IMG/VR virus record: IMGVR_UViG_3300025120_007533
Location: 1 to 26,804 of that record
DNA length: 26,804 nucleotides
Source: a virus
Strand: one strand, 5' to 3'
Shown here: positions 1 through 7,603 of the stretch, piece by piece
Layout: each line of letters starts with the position of its first letter
Numbering within the stretch: position 1 is the first letter of the stretch
Position numbers and translations under genes: made by a program
The notes under the pieces: generated by a model
What the model was told of the DNA's origin: nothing
Database searches by the model: none
What the model saw: only the letters and a program-made list of their open reading frames with translations

Positions 1-1337
1 ACAGTGTAAAGTCCTGTGATCTGAAGTGTAAGTCCTTCAACTTTTTCTGCTAGAATGTAGCCAATTAGCATAGCAGGTCTGCTAAATTTGTAATGTCGCA
101 TTGTAAATCCTATTACAGAAAATACTGCTAACATTGCAAGATCTTCCCATCCGCCTGTGTACTGCATACTAGTGAAAATAATCAATCCTAGTAGCACAGG
201 GAAATAGTATTTGTATGGCACTGCGGCTAGTTTACTAATAGGTTTAATTAGAAACATACAAATAAGTGCAACAACTATTGTAGCACCTAAGAAGCCAAAT
301 GTCATACTTTTAAATAACTCTGTGTCCTCTGCAATATCTGGAGTGCCTAGTTCTATGTTTAGATACATAAACAAACTCATTAATATAGCAGCAAACTTTG
401 CACCCGGTATTCCAAATATTACTGTTGTAATCATAGATGTTGCTTTTTGTGCATTGTTAGCACCCTCTGGTCCTATTACACCTTTGATATTGCCTTTGCC
501 AAACTGCTCATCGGGGTTACTAGCAACTGCTTGACCATAAGCCATCCAGTCTGCCATCTGTCCACCTAGTCCAGGCAGCAAGCCAATAAACGCACCAATG
601 AAACCGCCGCGCAGTGCAAGCCAACGATTGTCCCAACTTGCTTTCATGCCTGCCCATAATTCACCGTCACGAATCACGCTGTCCGCAGTGCTGTGTTTGA
701 GAAACAATCCTCGTGTAAGTTCTGGCACAGCAAATAGTCCTGCGGCAACTGCCATAATCTGTATACCGTCTTCTAAGTAGAACCAATATTGTGCGCCGAA
801 TCTTGCTTCGTTGTTATCAGGGTTGACACCTACCATGCCTACAAAGATTCCAAATGCAATAGCAAGCACAGTGCGGAACCAAAACTGGTTAGTTAAAAAT
901 CCTACAGTAACAAATGCTAGTAGAACAAATGCCCACAGTTCAGGAACGCCTAGTATGTAAATTAAATTAGTGTACCAGGGTAGTAGTAGAAAAACTAAAC
1001 AACCCCATAACAGTCCATTTACTGTGCTTGTTGTGACTGCAGCACTAATGGCATAACCTGCCCTGCCCTTTTGTGCTAGTGGGAAACCATCTACCATAGT
1101 AGCAGCCGCACTGTTAGCACCTGGTATACCCAGCAGTATTGCAGTAAAACTGTCGCCTGTTGTGCTTGCTGCAACAACTGCCATAAGGAATATTACTCCC
1201 ATATATGGCTCGTGTGCAAAATAACCTATGAATCCAAACAGTGCAACCAAACCTGTAGTAGCACCTGCACTAGGTATAATACCTATAATAAGTCCATAAA
1301 ATACTCCTGCGAGTAAATATGCTATCATTTCAATCAT
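1..1337 (-). CDS. tctA: TctA-family tripartite tricarboxylate transporter permease (3' end outside window)
   Basis: The reading frame is open from the ATG at 1337 to the left edge (445 codons, no stop), so the C-terminus lies outside. The protein is very hydrophobic with many membrane segments. It shows both TctA half-repeats: near residues 61-94 GDSFTAILLGIPG, then DGFPLAQKGRAG; and from about residue 247 IGAFIGLLPGLGG, followed by KGNIKGVIGPEGANNA and FGIPGAK. TctA is the large membrane subunit of carboxylate importers (citrate, tartrate and similar acids) that work with TctB and a periplasmic TctC. Neither partner is visible here. A late-promoter motif lies about 110 bases upstream and a hairpin sits just before the start; no clear ribosome-binding site is seen. 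As a phage gene it is probably an auxiliary metabolic gene; the substrate is unknown. Confidence 0.9.
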   Translation of the reverse strand, partial: MIEMIAYLLAGVFYGLIIGIIPSAGATTGLVALFGFIGYFAHEPYMGVIFLMAVVAASTTGDSFTAILLGIPGANSAAATMVDGFPLAQKGRAGYAISAAVTTSTVNGLLWGCLVFLLLPWYTNLIYILGVPELWAFVLLAFVTVGFLTNQFWFRTVLAIAFGIFVGMVGVNPDNNEARFGAQYWFYLEDGIQIMAVAAGLFAVPELTRGLFLKHSTADSVIRDGELWAGMKASWDNRWLALRGGFIGAFIGLLPGLGGQMADWMAYGQAVASNPDEQFGKGNIKGVIGPEGANNAQKATSMITTVIFGIPGAKFAAILMSLFMYLNIELGTPDIAEDTELFKSMTFGFLGATIVVALICMFLIKPISKLAAVPYKYYFPVLLGLIIFTSMQYTGGWEDLAMLAVFSVIGFTMRHYKFSRPAMLIGYILAEKVEGLTLQITGLYT

Positions 1338-1345
1338 GGTGAATC

Positions 1346-1370
1346 CACGACGGCGCAAACACCGATCGTG
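1346..1370 (-). other. Hairpin in the tctA leader
   Basis: In the minus-strand RNA, CACGA-t-CGG pairs with CCG-TCGTG around an 8-base loop, giving eight pairs with one bulged base. It ends about 8 bases before the tctA ATG and has no T tract, so it does not look like a terminator. It may affect translation start or mRNA stability; this is inference. Confidence 0.5.
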
Positions 1371-1445
1371 CCTTTAATAATTTACGGGAATCTACAATGT
1401 TAGTTCTAGGCCTTCCGCCATGCAAACATTAATTGTAGTATGCTT

Positions 1446-2387
1446 TTATTTATACTTTTCTATTTGAGGAAGTAAAGTTTTTGACATTGCTATGTGACCT
1501 GCTTTTGTAGGGTGCATAGTAATTGGATTGAGTAATTTTAATTTTATGCCTTCGCTGATCCTCGGATCGTCAACTGTCCAATTACTGTAATGGTAAAACG
1601 CTTTACTGATCTTTGATTTGTTTACATCTAACATTTGTGTAAGTAAATCTCCACCTGGTATAAAGTTTCTAGGTAAACGTGGATAGTTGTGAGTATTGAA
1701 TGTGTCAAACCAAATTACAGGCACATTATAATAGTCAAATATTGTATTCCACAATTCTATTTGATTGCACAAATCACTAACACGTTGCTCGTGATCATAA
1801 TATAATTTCGTATACAATGTTTTGTATAATTCTTCTTCATTTTTTGAACCTACATCAGAGTTGTTTGCAGACAACATTATAGATTTATTGTTCCTAAAAA
1901 TTCTTGCAGTACTAGTTATTCCCCATAAAACAACGGGATCGCTTTCAATGAATTGTTCTCGTTTTTTAGCGTCGCCAAATATTTTAGACATGATATCAAA
2001 CTGTTCATCATTACTAGATCCTCCTAAACTAAAATTAACATTGTTTAAGTATAATAACTTTGATATTATGCCTCTAAAACTGTATAGGTCTGCTATACCC
2101 TCGTCGGCTCTAATTTTATTATATATTGTTTCGTCTGACTCTGTGTGCTCTTGCGTTAATTCTTCCCATACAAAATTTGTAAAGTAATCTTGGTTTTTTC
2201 TATTTTTAATAAAATTTTCGTAACTAGGATAGTCTGCGCCTTTTATACTATCATATTCCTCTTCTGTGTATATACGAGGAAATTTTTTTATGTCTGCAAA
2301 TGCTGCCAGCATCTGTGCCGGATCTTCGTCATAGCCTACTCCTATACCAAATGTCCAACTACATCCTAGTGTTACTAGAGTCTTCAT
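1446..2387 (-). CDS. SGNH/GDSL-hydrolase-like protein
   Basis: A 313-residue protein. The N-terminal TLGCSWTFGIGVG fits block I of SGNH hydrolases (GDS-type nucleophile Ser in a GxSxT setting). LGGSSNDEQF near residue 120 fits the Gly/Asn oxyanion blocks, and the C-terminal MHPTKAGHIAMSK fits block V with the catalytic His. SGNH enzymes are esterases or acyl transferases acting on sugars, lipids or peptidoglycan. The exact substrate cannot be read from the sequence. It is the last gene of a compact minus-strand cassette and lies 3 bases after the methyltransferase gene. A role in modifying a virion or host surface sugar is plausible but inferred. Confidence 0.7.
   Translation of the reverse strand: MKTLVTLGCSWTFGIGVGYDEDPAQMLAAFADIKKFPRIYTEEEYDSIKGADYPSYENFIKNRKNQDYFTNFVWEELTQEHTESDETIYNKIRADEGIADLYSFRGIISKLLYLNNVNFSLGGSSNDEQFDIMSKIFGDAKKREQFIESDPVVLWGITSTARIFRNNKSIMLSANNSDVGSKNEEELYKTLYTKLYYDHEQRVSDLCNQIELWNTIFDYYNVPVIWFDTFNTHNYPRLPRNFIPGGDLLTQMLDVNKSKISKAFYHYSNWTVDDPRISEGIKLKLLNPITMHPTKAGHIAMSKTLLPQIEKYK
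1447..1454 (-). promoter_or_regulatory. T4-type late promoter motif TATAAATA before tctA
   Basis: An exact TATAAATA on the minus strand, overlapping the stop codon of the upstream SGNH gene. T4 late promoters consist of this -10 element alone. It would give tctA a leader of roughly 100 bases that contains the hairpin at 1346-1370. Confidence 0.5.
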
Positions 2388-2390
2388 GCT

Positions 2391-3071
2391 TTATTTTTTA
2401 CGCCAAGCGAAGTATAACCTGTTTTTGTGGCTATCAGTACGAATATCTAATACTTCTACATTAAGTTGTTCAGCACAATTAACAATAAAGTTACTGTCCC
2501 ATGGGTAAAAGTAAATCCAATCACTTTCTAATTTATCATGTGGTAACCCTGGATTTGCACGGAAGTACATTACAGCACCTGGATTACAAAGACTTACTGC
2601 ATGTTCTAGTTCAGCATAAATTTTATCTGTGCTACCAAAGTTAATTGATCCTAGTGCCATTGTAACATCAAACTTTTCTTCTGGATGATAATCTAACAGT
2701 GCAACTTCGTGATCTGCGGCTGAGTTGTATGGATCAATGCCAACAATGTTATCTATCTTATCCTTGAATAGATGATAACCGCACCCAATGTCTAGCACAC
2801 GACGCGGCTTTTGATTGTTAATTTCATCAACAAGTGCGTATCCACTATACTTAAACTTTGCCATGTCGCCTTTCCATACGCTGCCAAAGTATTTGTGTAG
2901 TACTTTATCATCAATACGATCTACAAGTTCGCCTATGTTATTATATGATACATCGTCTATTTCAATGTTAAATGTGCCTTGTATAGCCTGCTGTAGTGTT
3001 ACAGGGTTGCGCAACAACTGTGGACTAATGTGTATCATTTTTTCAAGTTTGTGTAATATTTTGTGGTTCAT
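2391..3071 (-). CDS. Class I SAM-dependent methyltransferase
   Basis: 226 residues. Motif I RVLDIGCGYHLF near residues 90-101 binds the methionine part of SAM, and the following IVGIDPY is the acidic ribose-binding strand. These identify a Rossmann-fold methyltransferase. The C-terminal half continues the fold (KFDVTMALGSINFG, then a strand-rich end). The substrate is unknown. Its start overlaps the end of the next upstream SGNH gene by 29 bases, implying translational coupling. The first 85 residues are not recognised. Methylation of a small molecule or sugar in the same pathway as its SGNH and sulfotransferase-like neighbours is an inference from context. Confidence 0.8.
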   Translation of the reverse strand: MNHKILHKLEKMIHISPQLLRNPVTLQQAIQGTFNIEIDDVSYNNIGELVDRIDDKVLHKYFGSVWKGDMAKFKYSGYALVDEINNQKPRRVLDIGCGYHLFKDKIDNIVGIDPYNSAADHEVALLDYHPEEKFDVTMALGSINFGSTDKIYAELEHAVSLCNPGAVMYFRANPGLPHDKLESDWIYFYPWDSNFIVNCAEQLNVEVLDIRTDSHKNRLYFAWRKK

Positions 3072-3738
3072 TTTTTAATTTCCATTGGTTGTAAAAGTAG
3101 TCTGCGTATATTTTGTTTGCTTTTTGATCCATATGAAATCCGTCACGATTTCTTTGTTTTGTATCTATAGTAAAGATTTTACAGTACTTCAATAATGCTT
3201 TTTCTATATTTGAAAAACCATATAAAGGTAGTGCAGTCTCGTATGCATCTGTTATCCGGTGTTCTAAGAAATAATCCTTATTATCTATAAATTCATCCGC
3301 TACTTGTATAAACTCATCCAAGTGCAGTCTACGATGCAAAAAACTGTACATTACAAAAGCGTTCTTAACTTCAAATAATTTACATGCTCGATCGTACACT
3401 AACTTAATTGCATCATTGCCAGCGCCGTCCATTCCTAAATTTAGTGTAGGTATATCAAACTGTAGTGCAAGTTGACTAGTCCAACTGTGTTCTATAGGCC
3501 CACCAATGTTAACTGTGAAACTATCTCCTAAACAAATGTTTACTGGCTTTCCAATATATTGCTCATAATCTAAACCTCTGAATCCCCAACTATTATACTT
3601 GTAATCAAAGTCCTGTACAGGATATTGATGCCAGTCTTGATTTGTGCAATGTGGACTTTTATTAGGATCGTCGATTCCATTTGTTTTACCGATATAGTTA
3701 GCACTTCTTTTAAAGTAATTTAAATCAGTTATCAGCAT
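3043..3738 (-). CDS. Second SGNH-hydrolase-like protein
   Basis: 231 residues. NICLGDSFTVNIGG near residues 67-80 is a GDS-type block I with the expected Ser. NLGMDGAGNDAI near residue 100 fits the Gly and Asn blocks. Close to the C-terminus DGFHMDQKANKIYADYF fits the DxxH catalytic block. It differs strongly from the 1446-2387 protein, so it is a separate family member rather than a recent duplicate. It overlaps both neighbours (29 bases downstream, 14 bases upstream), as expected for coupled translation in one operon. Acyl-esterase or transferase activity on a surface glycan is possible; the substrate is not known. Confidence 0.7.
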   Translation of the reverse strand: MLITDLNYFKRSANYIGKTNGIDDPNKSPHCTNQDWHQYPVQDFDYKYNSWGFRGLDYEQYIGKPVNICLGDSFTVNIGGPIEHSWTSQLALQFDIPTLNLGMDGAGNDAIKLVYDRACKLFEVKNAFVMYSFLHRRLHLDEFIQVADEFIDNKDYFLEHRITDAYETALPLYGFSNIEKALLKYCKIFTIDTKQRNRDGFHMDQKANKIYADYFYNQWKLKNEPQNITQT

Positions 3739-4276
3739 TAGGCTTGTATGTACCTATAAAAATGTCACTGTGCTTGTGATGTTGCAACCATTGTACACTG
3801 TTTTTGCGTCCAAAGTCAAGTATTAATTGATTCTGTTCTTGTATACGATAGGTCATTAGATAATCACTTTCGTACCAGTCATAGTTTGGGTAGGTAATAT
3901 CAAACCCGCCTGCTTGTTTCCACCATAAAAAACTTGCCCAGTCTGGTCTATATACTAATTGTATCCAAGCAAGTGGATAAGCATCTTGTATTGCCTCAAA
4001 GTAATAGGGCCACTCATGGCTCATTATTAGTTTACAGCCTTGTGCAGGATCTGCATCTGTATATGGAGCATTTAAGTTCGAACGATCTAAACTTACATTA
4101 AACTCCATGCCTGTGCCATAGTATGCCTCTTGGTGACCTGCAAAACCATGATGAGTGTAATTGCGATGTTCTGCACGATCTGTGCAGTTGTATTGACCCG
4201 AGGATTTTATTTCCCTGGCAATGCCACTCCATCGACTGCCTGGAACACCTGTGAAAAATATATATTCAGGTAGCAT
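3725..4276 (-). CDS. Sulfotransferase-like P-loop protein
   Basis: 183 residues. The N-terminal FFTGVPGSRWSGIA resembles the PAPS 5'-phosphosulfate loop of sulfotransferases. WIQLVYRPDWASFLWW near residues 104-119 resembles the 3'-phosphate-binding Arg/Ser motif. MSHEWPYYFEA, in between, sits where these enzymes often carry an active-site His. The protein is shorter than most sulfotransferases, and similarity to other P-loop kinases cannot be excluded. It overlaps the upstream sulfotransferase-like gene by 11 bases and the downstream SGNH gene by 14 bases. No PAPS-synthesis gene is present in the window, so PAPS would have to come from the host. Confidence 0.55.
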   Translation of the reverse strand: MLPEYIFFTGVPGSRWSGIAREIKSSGQYNCTDRAEHRNYTHHGFAGHQEAYYGTGMEFNVSLDRSNLNAPYTDADPAQGCKLIMSHEWPYYFEAIQDAYPLAWIQLVYRPDWASFLWWKQAGGFDITYPNYDWYESDYLMTYRIQEQNQLILDFGRKNSVQWLQHHKHSDIFIGTYKPNADN

Positions 4277-5219
4277 AAATTTTACTTTCTGTTAATATTC
4301 TTTGTGCAATATCCTCTTGCGATATTGCTGTATAGTTGTTAGTTGTAGTTGTCCATTTATTATAAACTTCAACTGCGTCATCAAAGTTAACAACACGTTT
4401 CTGTTTGTCTTGCATGGTATTCATTTTTACAGGAATTTCATTTGGTAGTTTAATTGGAACCATGCTTTGTATAAACTTTTTTAATTGTATAGCACGTGGT
4501 GCTTTATCTTTGTTGAACAAATATTCTTTGTTTTTGGTTTGCATATACATGCTAACCAGGTATCTTACAGTGCTATAATCTTGTAAACTTATACCAAATC
4601 TATCTGCAACATTATGATCTAGTCCTGTTAATTCTTTCATCATATTATCAACATCACTGTGATTATCATCATAGTTTACTGCTCTTGTAATTTTAAAATT
4701 ATCTTCTGCCCAATATTCGTAACCAGAATATTGTTCTAATTTTTGATTAAAATATTCTAAATTTAATTTCTGCTTTATAGAATTGCTGTGTACTTTAATC
4801 CTATCTGCAACACTAAACACATTAAGCGTATGTGTATTTTGTCTAATGCTCCAACTTAATGCATACTCAAATGGGTCTCTGGTACAGTAAAATATCTTAT
4901 CAAACTTTTTATTACATGTATCATATAATTGTTGATAATCTTCTTTTTTATCTTTCAAACGATTAGTGATATGATATTTTGCAATACGTGACACTAAATT
5001 ATTAGTTGTAGACTCTAGTAATCCACATATTTCAGGAATTGCCTGTTTATATTGTTTATCCTCTTTGCAAAGATTACCTTTTGAAAATCCTAATCCATTA
5101 AGCAGTTCATGTGTATTCCAGTAATCCAAATAAGCACTGTTTAGATATACTGTAAGAGCCCTTTGCAAATAGGTACTGCCTACACCATCAGGTGTTAAAA
5201 TTAAATAGTTTGGAAGCAT
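4266..5219 (-). CDS. Sulfotransferase family protein
   Basis: 317 residues, a usual length for a cytosolic-type sulfotransferase domain. LILTPDGVGSTYLQRAL near residues 6-22 matches the 5'-phosphosulfate-binding loop. FDKIFYCTRDPFEYALSWS near residues 106-124 matches the 3'-phosphate motif with the conserved Arg, Asp-Pro and Ser. It heads the five-gene cassette that runs down to 1446. No Shine-Dalgarno sequence precedes the ATG; a late-promoter motif lies only 6-13 bases upstream, so the mRNA could be leaderless. Its acceptor is unknown; sulfation of a glycan or lipid head group is an inference from the cassette. Confidence 0.7.
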   Translation of the reverse strand: MLPNYLILTPDGVGSTYLQRALTVYLNSAYLDYWNTHELLNGLGFSKGNLCKEDKQYKQAIPEICGLLESTTNNLVSRIAKYHITNRLKDKKEDYQQLYDTCNKKFDKIFYCTRDPFEYALSWSIRQNTHTLNVFSVADRIKVHSNSIKQKLNLEYFNQKLEQYSGYEYWAEDNFKITRAVNYDDNHSDVDNMMKELTGLDHNVADRFGISLQDYSTVRYLVSMYMQTKNKEYLFNKDKAPRAIQLKKFIQSMVPIKLPNEIPVKMNTMQDKQKRVVNFDDAVEVYNKWTTTTNNYTAISQEDIAQRILTESKIYAT

Positions 5220-5224
5220 AAAAA

Positions 5225-5232
5225 TATTTATC
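5225..5232 (-). promoter_or_regulatory. Late promoter motif GATAAATA before the sulfotransferase cassette
   Basis: Minus-strand GATAAATA, matching the NATAAATA form of the T4-type late promoter. With T4 spacing (motif at -13 to -6) the first transcribed base would be the A of the ATG at 5219. The region is AT-rich, so a chance match is possible. Confidence 0.35.
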
Positions 5233-5319
5233 CATTATATGCGCACTTATCTAATATATGATACTATAATAACGATAGATGCGTTGTAAGTAATATTGAA
5301 AGGGAGGCATTTGGTCTTC

Positions 5320-5367
5320 ATGAATTCGAGTAACATTCCTATGCTTCTCTACAACCCAAGGAGATAG
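5320..5367 (+). CDS. Possible 15-residue leader peptide before phoH
   Basis: A short frame, MNSSNIPMLLYNPRR followed by TAG, begins at the ATG at 5320. A GGGAGG sequence lies about 12 bases upstream. Its last codons AGG AGA TAG form the Shine-Dalgarno (AAGGAGA) of phoH, whose ATG is 8 bases after the stop. It could couple or tune phoH translation. Only the reading frame and ribosome-site layout support it, and chance is a real alternative. Confidence 0.3.
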   Translation: MNSSNIPMLLYNPRR

Positions 5368-5375
5368 CATATACA

Positions 5376-6122
5376 ATGGCTAGAAAACAACGCAAAGCAA
5401 AAGCTCAGCGACGTCAGACACACGCTGAATTTGTAGAATCTAATGTACACTACTTACCACAAGCACAGAAACAAAAACAAGTTCATATACATGGACGCAA
5501 TCCTAATCAAGAAGAGTATATACAAAAACTCTTAGATCCCCAACAAACTATTATTTTCGCAACAGGGCCTGCAGGCACGGGTAAAACTATGCTGGCTGTA
5601 CTAGCGGCTGTTAAAGCACTTAAGGATCAGACGATTGACAGAATTATTGTGACGAGACCAGCAGTGGGTGTTGACGATGAAAAGCATGGTTTTTTACCAG
5701 GAAGTTTAGAGGAGAAGATGGAGCCGTGGACTAAGCCTATATTTGATGTAGTGCGTGAATACTATAATGCAAAGCAAATACAAACCATGATTGCTGAAGG
5801 TGTGATTGAAATATCTCCACTTGCTTTCATGCGGGGTCGAACTTTTAAAAACGCTTTCGTAATTGCAGATGAAATGCAGAACGCTACACCAGGACAAATG
5901 AAAATGCTACTAACACGCATTGGCGACAATAGTCGCATGGCTATTACAGGAGATACGGCACAAACAGATCGCAGAGAACATGAGAACGGACTAATGGATT
6001 TTCAGAAGTTATATGCACGTTACAATGAAAGTAAGTACATAAGTGTTTGTGCTTTTGATAATAGGGATATCGAAAGACACCCTGCAGTTGCAGAAGTGCT
6101 AGACATATATGGTGATAAATAA
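5376..6122 (+). CDS. phoH: PhoH-like ATPase
   Basis: 248 residues, the usual size of phage PhoH proteins. Walker A GPAGTGKT lies at residues 64-71 and Walker B FVIADEMQN at 161-169 (Asp165, Glu166), followed by the family motif ATPGQMKMLLTRIG and the sensor-like MAITGDTAQTD. The N-terminus is strongly basic. PhoH proteins are cytosolic P-loop ATPases, very common in marine phages and often used as a marker gene; their role in infection remains unclear, with RNA handling and phosphate stress proposed. The start is chosen by the AAGGAGA upstream. The last codons contain a GATAAATA late motif that serves the next gene. Confidence 0.93.
   Translation: MARKQRKAKAQRRQTHAEFVESNVHYLPQAQKQKQVHIHGRNPNQEEYIQKLLDPQQTIIFATGPAGTGKTMLAVLAAVKALKDQTIDRIIVTRPAVGVDDEKHGFLPGSLEEKMEPWTKPIFDVVREYYNAKQIQTMIAEGVIEISPLAFMRGRTFKNAFVIADEMQNATPGQMKMLLTRIGDNSRMAITGDTAQTDRREHENGLMDFQKLYARYNESKYISVCAFDNRDIERHPAVAEVLDIYGDK
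6114..6121 (+). promoter_or_regulatory. Late promoter motif GATAAATA before the virion-type gene at 6152
   Basis: Plus-strand GATAAATA, formed by the last codons and stop of phoH, 31 bases before the next ATG. This leaves room for a short leader with the GGAGAA ribosome site. The position suits a late structural gene. Confidence 0.45.
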
Positions 6123-6151
6123 ACGTGTTATAACAAACTCGGAGAATTCAA

Positions 6152-6697
6152 ATGGATTATAGATTCGCAATTCGTTGCTGGCAAGATAAAGCAGGTGATG
6201 ACAATGCAAAAGCAAATGTTTTTGTTGGCAGTACTAAGGTACTTTCAGAAGTTGAGATTACTGCTACCAGTGCAGACAGTCCACAAATTGTTGCGTGGGA
6301 AAGCACAGGATTAACAGCAGCTGCTGATGGTGTGGCATTTGCTGTTAAAGTGGTACTAGTAAATGAATACTATGTTGATGCCGACACAGATAGAAATATT
6401 TGGATCAATGGCTGCGGGTATATTACCAAAGCCACCGACGGTAACTACAAACAAAGTATTATGAATGACGCAACTCCACAGGTAAAAACTGGTGAAGGCA
6501 CAATTACAGATTTTACTGATTTTGGTAACTACAACTACGTTGTTCCAACTGCAGTGGCAGGTGATCAAATTGCAAGCGATTGGTGGAGCGGCAGAGGAGA
6601 CACTACTTTCTTTAACATTCCAGTTTGGGGCGATGATGGTGATACTGGCATGACCATGACAGTTCCGGCACTTACTAAAACATGTTCAGACGGTTAA
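6152..6697 (+). CDS. Probable virion protein with a CBM60/xylan-binding-like domain
   Basis: 181 residues. The stretch VFVGSTKVLSEVEIT, then FAVKVVLVNEYYVDADTDRN and IWINGCGYI (residues 24 to about 92), resembles the calcium-dependent carbohydrate-binding module seen in xylan-binding domains, where an Asp-rich loop followed by DRN-[ILV]-x-[IV] marks the Ca site. The C-terminal part (residues 95-181) is Gly/Asp/Thr-rich and unrecognised. There are no enzyme motifs, signal peptide or membrane segment. A late motif lies upstream and a strong terminator downstream, so it is a single-gene late transcript. It may decorate the capsid or tail and bind host sugars; this is inferred. The domain call is from memory of the fold signature. 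Confidence 0.5.
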   Translation: MDYRFAIRCWQDKAGDDNAKANVFVGSTKVLSEVEITATSADSPQIVAWESTGLTAAADGVAFAVKVVLVNEYYVDADTDRNIWINGCGYITKATDGNYKQSIMNDATPQVKTGEGTITDFTDFGNYNYVVPTAVAGDQIASDWWSGRGDTTFFNIPVWGDDGDTGMTMTVPALTKTCSDG

Positions 6698-6711
6698 TAA
6701 TTTAAAATACG

Positions 6712-6736
6712 AAAAGAGCCGAAAGGCTCTTTTTTT
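6712..6736 (+). terminator. Rho-independent terminator, probably bidirectional
   Basis: A nine-pair stem AAAAGAGCC / GGCTCTTTT closed by a GAAA tetraloop and followed by a T run. It ends the plus-strand phoH region. On the minus strand the same hairpin is followed by TTTTC and lies just after the tRNA-Trp 3' end, so it may stop that transcript too. Confidence 0.9.
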
Positions 6737-6748
6737 ATGACTAAAATT

Positions 6749-6822
6749 TGGCAGAGGATGTAGGAGTCGAACCCACGCTCGCAGGGTTGGAGCCTGCTGT
6801 GCTACCGTAACACTTATCCCCT
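6749..6822 (-). tRNA. tRNA-Trp (CCA)
   Basis: 74 bases with a complete cloverleaf: acceptor AGGGGAT/ATCCTCT, D arm GTGT..GCAC, anticodon stem GCAGG/CCTGC with loop CTCCAAC (anticodon CCA), T arm GTGGG TTCGACT CCTAC, discriminator G and encoded CCA. It is 2 bases from tRNA-Arg in the same transcript. Confidence 0.93.
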
Positions 6823-6824
6823 AT

Positions 6825-6900
<76 letters not shown>

Positions 6901-6901
<1 letters not shown>

Positions 6902-7047
6902 TAAACTTTTGTGTTGCGCTTACCAGCTCTACGAAGTTTTCTTAACTTGTTAAATTTACGCTGTATACAACTACAAATTATATCTTTAAGTTTTCTGCGC
7001 TTTGATCTTGCCGCGTCACTCTTTGCAATACGTTTTGCTTTATTCAT
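6901..7047 (-). CDS. Small basic protein, unknown function
   Basis: 48 residues beginning MNKAKRIAKSD and ending AGKRNTKV. It is very rich in Lys and Arg, with two adjacent Cys-containing positions (IICSCI) in the middle, so it probably binds nucleic acid. The start is supported by a GGTGGAG ribosome site inside the end of the upstream membrane-protein gene, which it overlaps by 8 bases. Its TAG stop uses the first base of the tRNA-Arg gene. No family is recognised. Confidence 0.6.
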
Positions 7048-7603
7048 GTTCTCCACCGGGATCATTTGGATCTAGCATAACTTTTTTTCCATTAATCCAC
7101 ATGTACCCACGGGCGCGACTTACACTGTGATAACCAGGGCGCAAATTAAAAAGTGATGGATTATTTTTTGCTACAGCAAATGTACCAACAGTAACTACAA
7201 TACCAGCAATGAACAAGATGTGTGCTACTGCACTTACTGCAAACACAGTAATACTACCAACACTCATTGAAAAGATAATACACCACATCCATGCAAGTAT
7301 TTGCATAACAAAGTGTCTTGTTTGTAAATCTGGAATGTTGCTTAGTGGATTCATTTTATGATCCATTACGCTGTTCCAACAATTAATAATAAATGTACTC
7401 ACTGGATAAACTCCTTTTTCAAAAGTAACTTTTAGTGGATAGTGAGCATCCACTATGTCTTTATAGTCAATAGCATCATACTTGTCAGCAAAGTACTTGA
7501 CCACTGTATGATCTCTAAAGTATCCACTAACCCTGTACAATGTCGTATATCTCTTTCCAGTTCTTAGCGAGCGGAAAGTCCTTGTTGTCCATGTTAAATC
7601 CAT
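7040..7603 (-). CDS. Membrane protein of unknown function
   Basis: Up to 187 residues. The N-terminal about 90 residues are soluble and basic-aromatic. Two hydrophobic stretches follow (about residues 100-145, ILAWMWCIIFSMSV and ITVFAVSAVAHILFIAGIVV). The C-terminus is hydrophilic, with a short motif ARGYMWINGKKVMLDPNDPGG. The ATG at 7603 overlaps the HAD gene by 77 bases, which is unusually long. A TTG just inside that gene's 3' end could be the real start, giving a protein about 20 residues shorter. No homologous family is recognised. It is probably an inner-membrane protein made early with its neighbours. Confidence 0.7.
   Translation of the reverse strand: MDLTWTTRTFRSLRTGKRYTTLYRVSGYFRDHTVVKYFADKYDAIDYKDIVDAHYPLKVTFEKGVYPVSTFIINCWNSVMDHKMNPLSNIPDLQTRHFVMQILAWMWCIIFSMSVGSITVFAVSAVAHILFIAGIVVTVGTFAVAKNNPSLFNLRPGYHSVSRARGYMWINGKKVMLDPNDPGGEHE

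Noticed and set aside
211-780. Two plus-strand frames within the left end
   Set aside because: The minus strand is open throughout with clear TctA motifs, so these are shadows.
1719-1724. TTGACA on the minus strand inside the SGNH gene
   Set aside because: No acceptable -10 lies at 16-18 bases and no gene start follows nearby.
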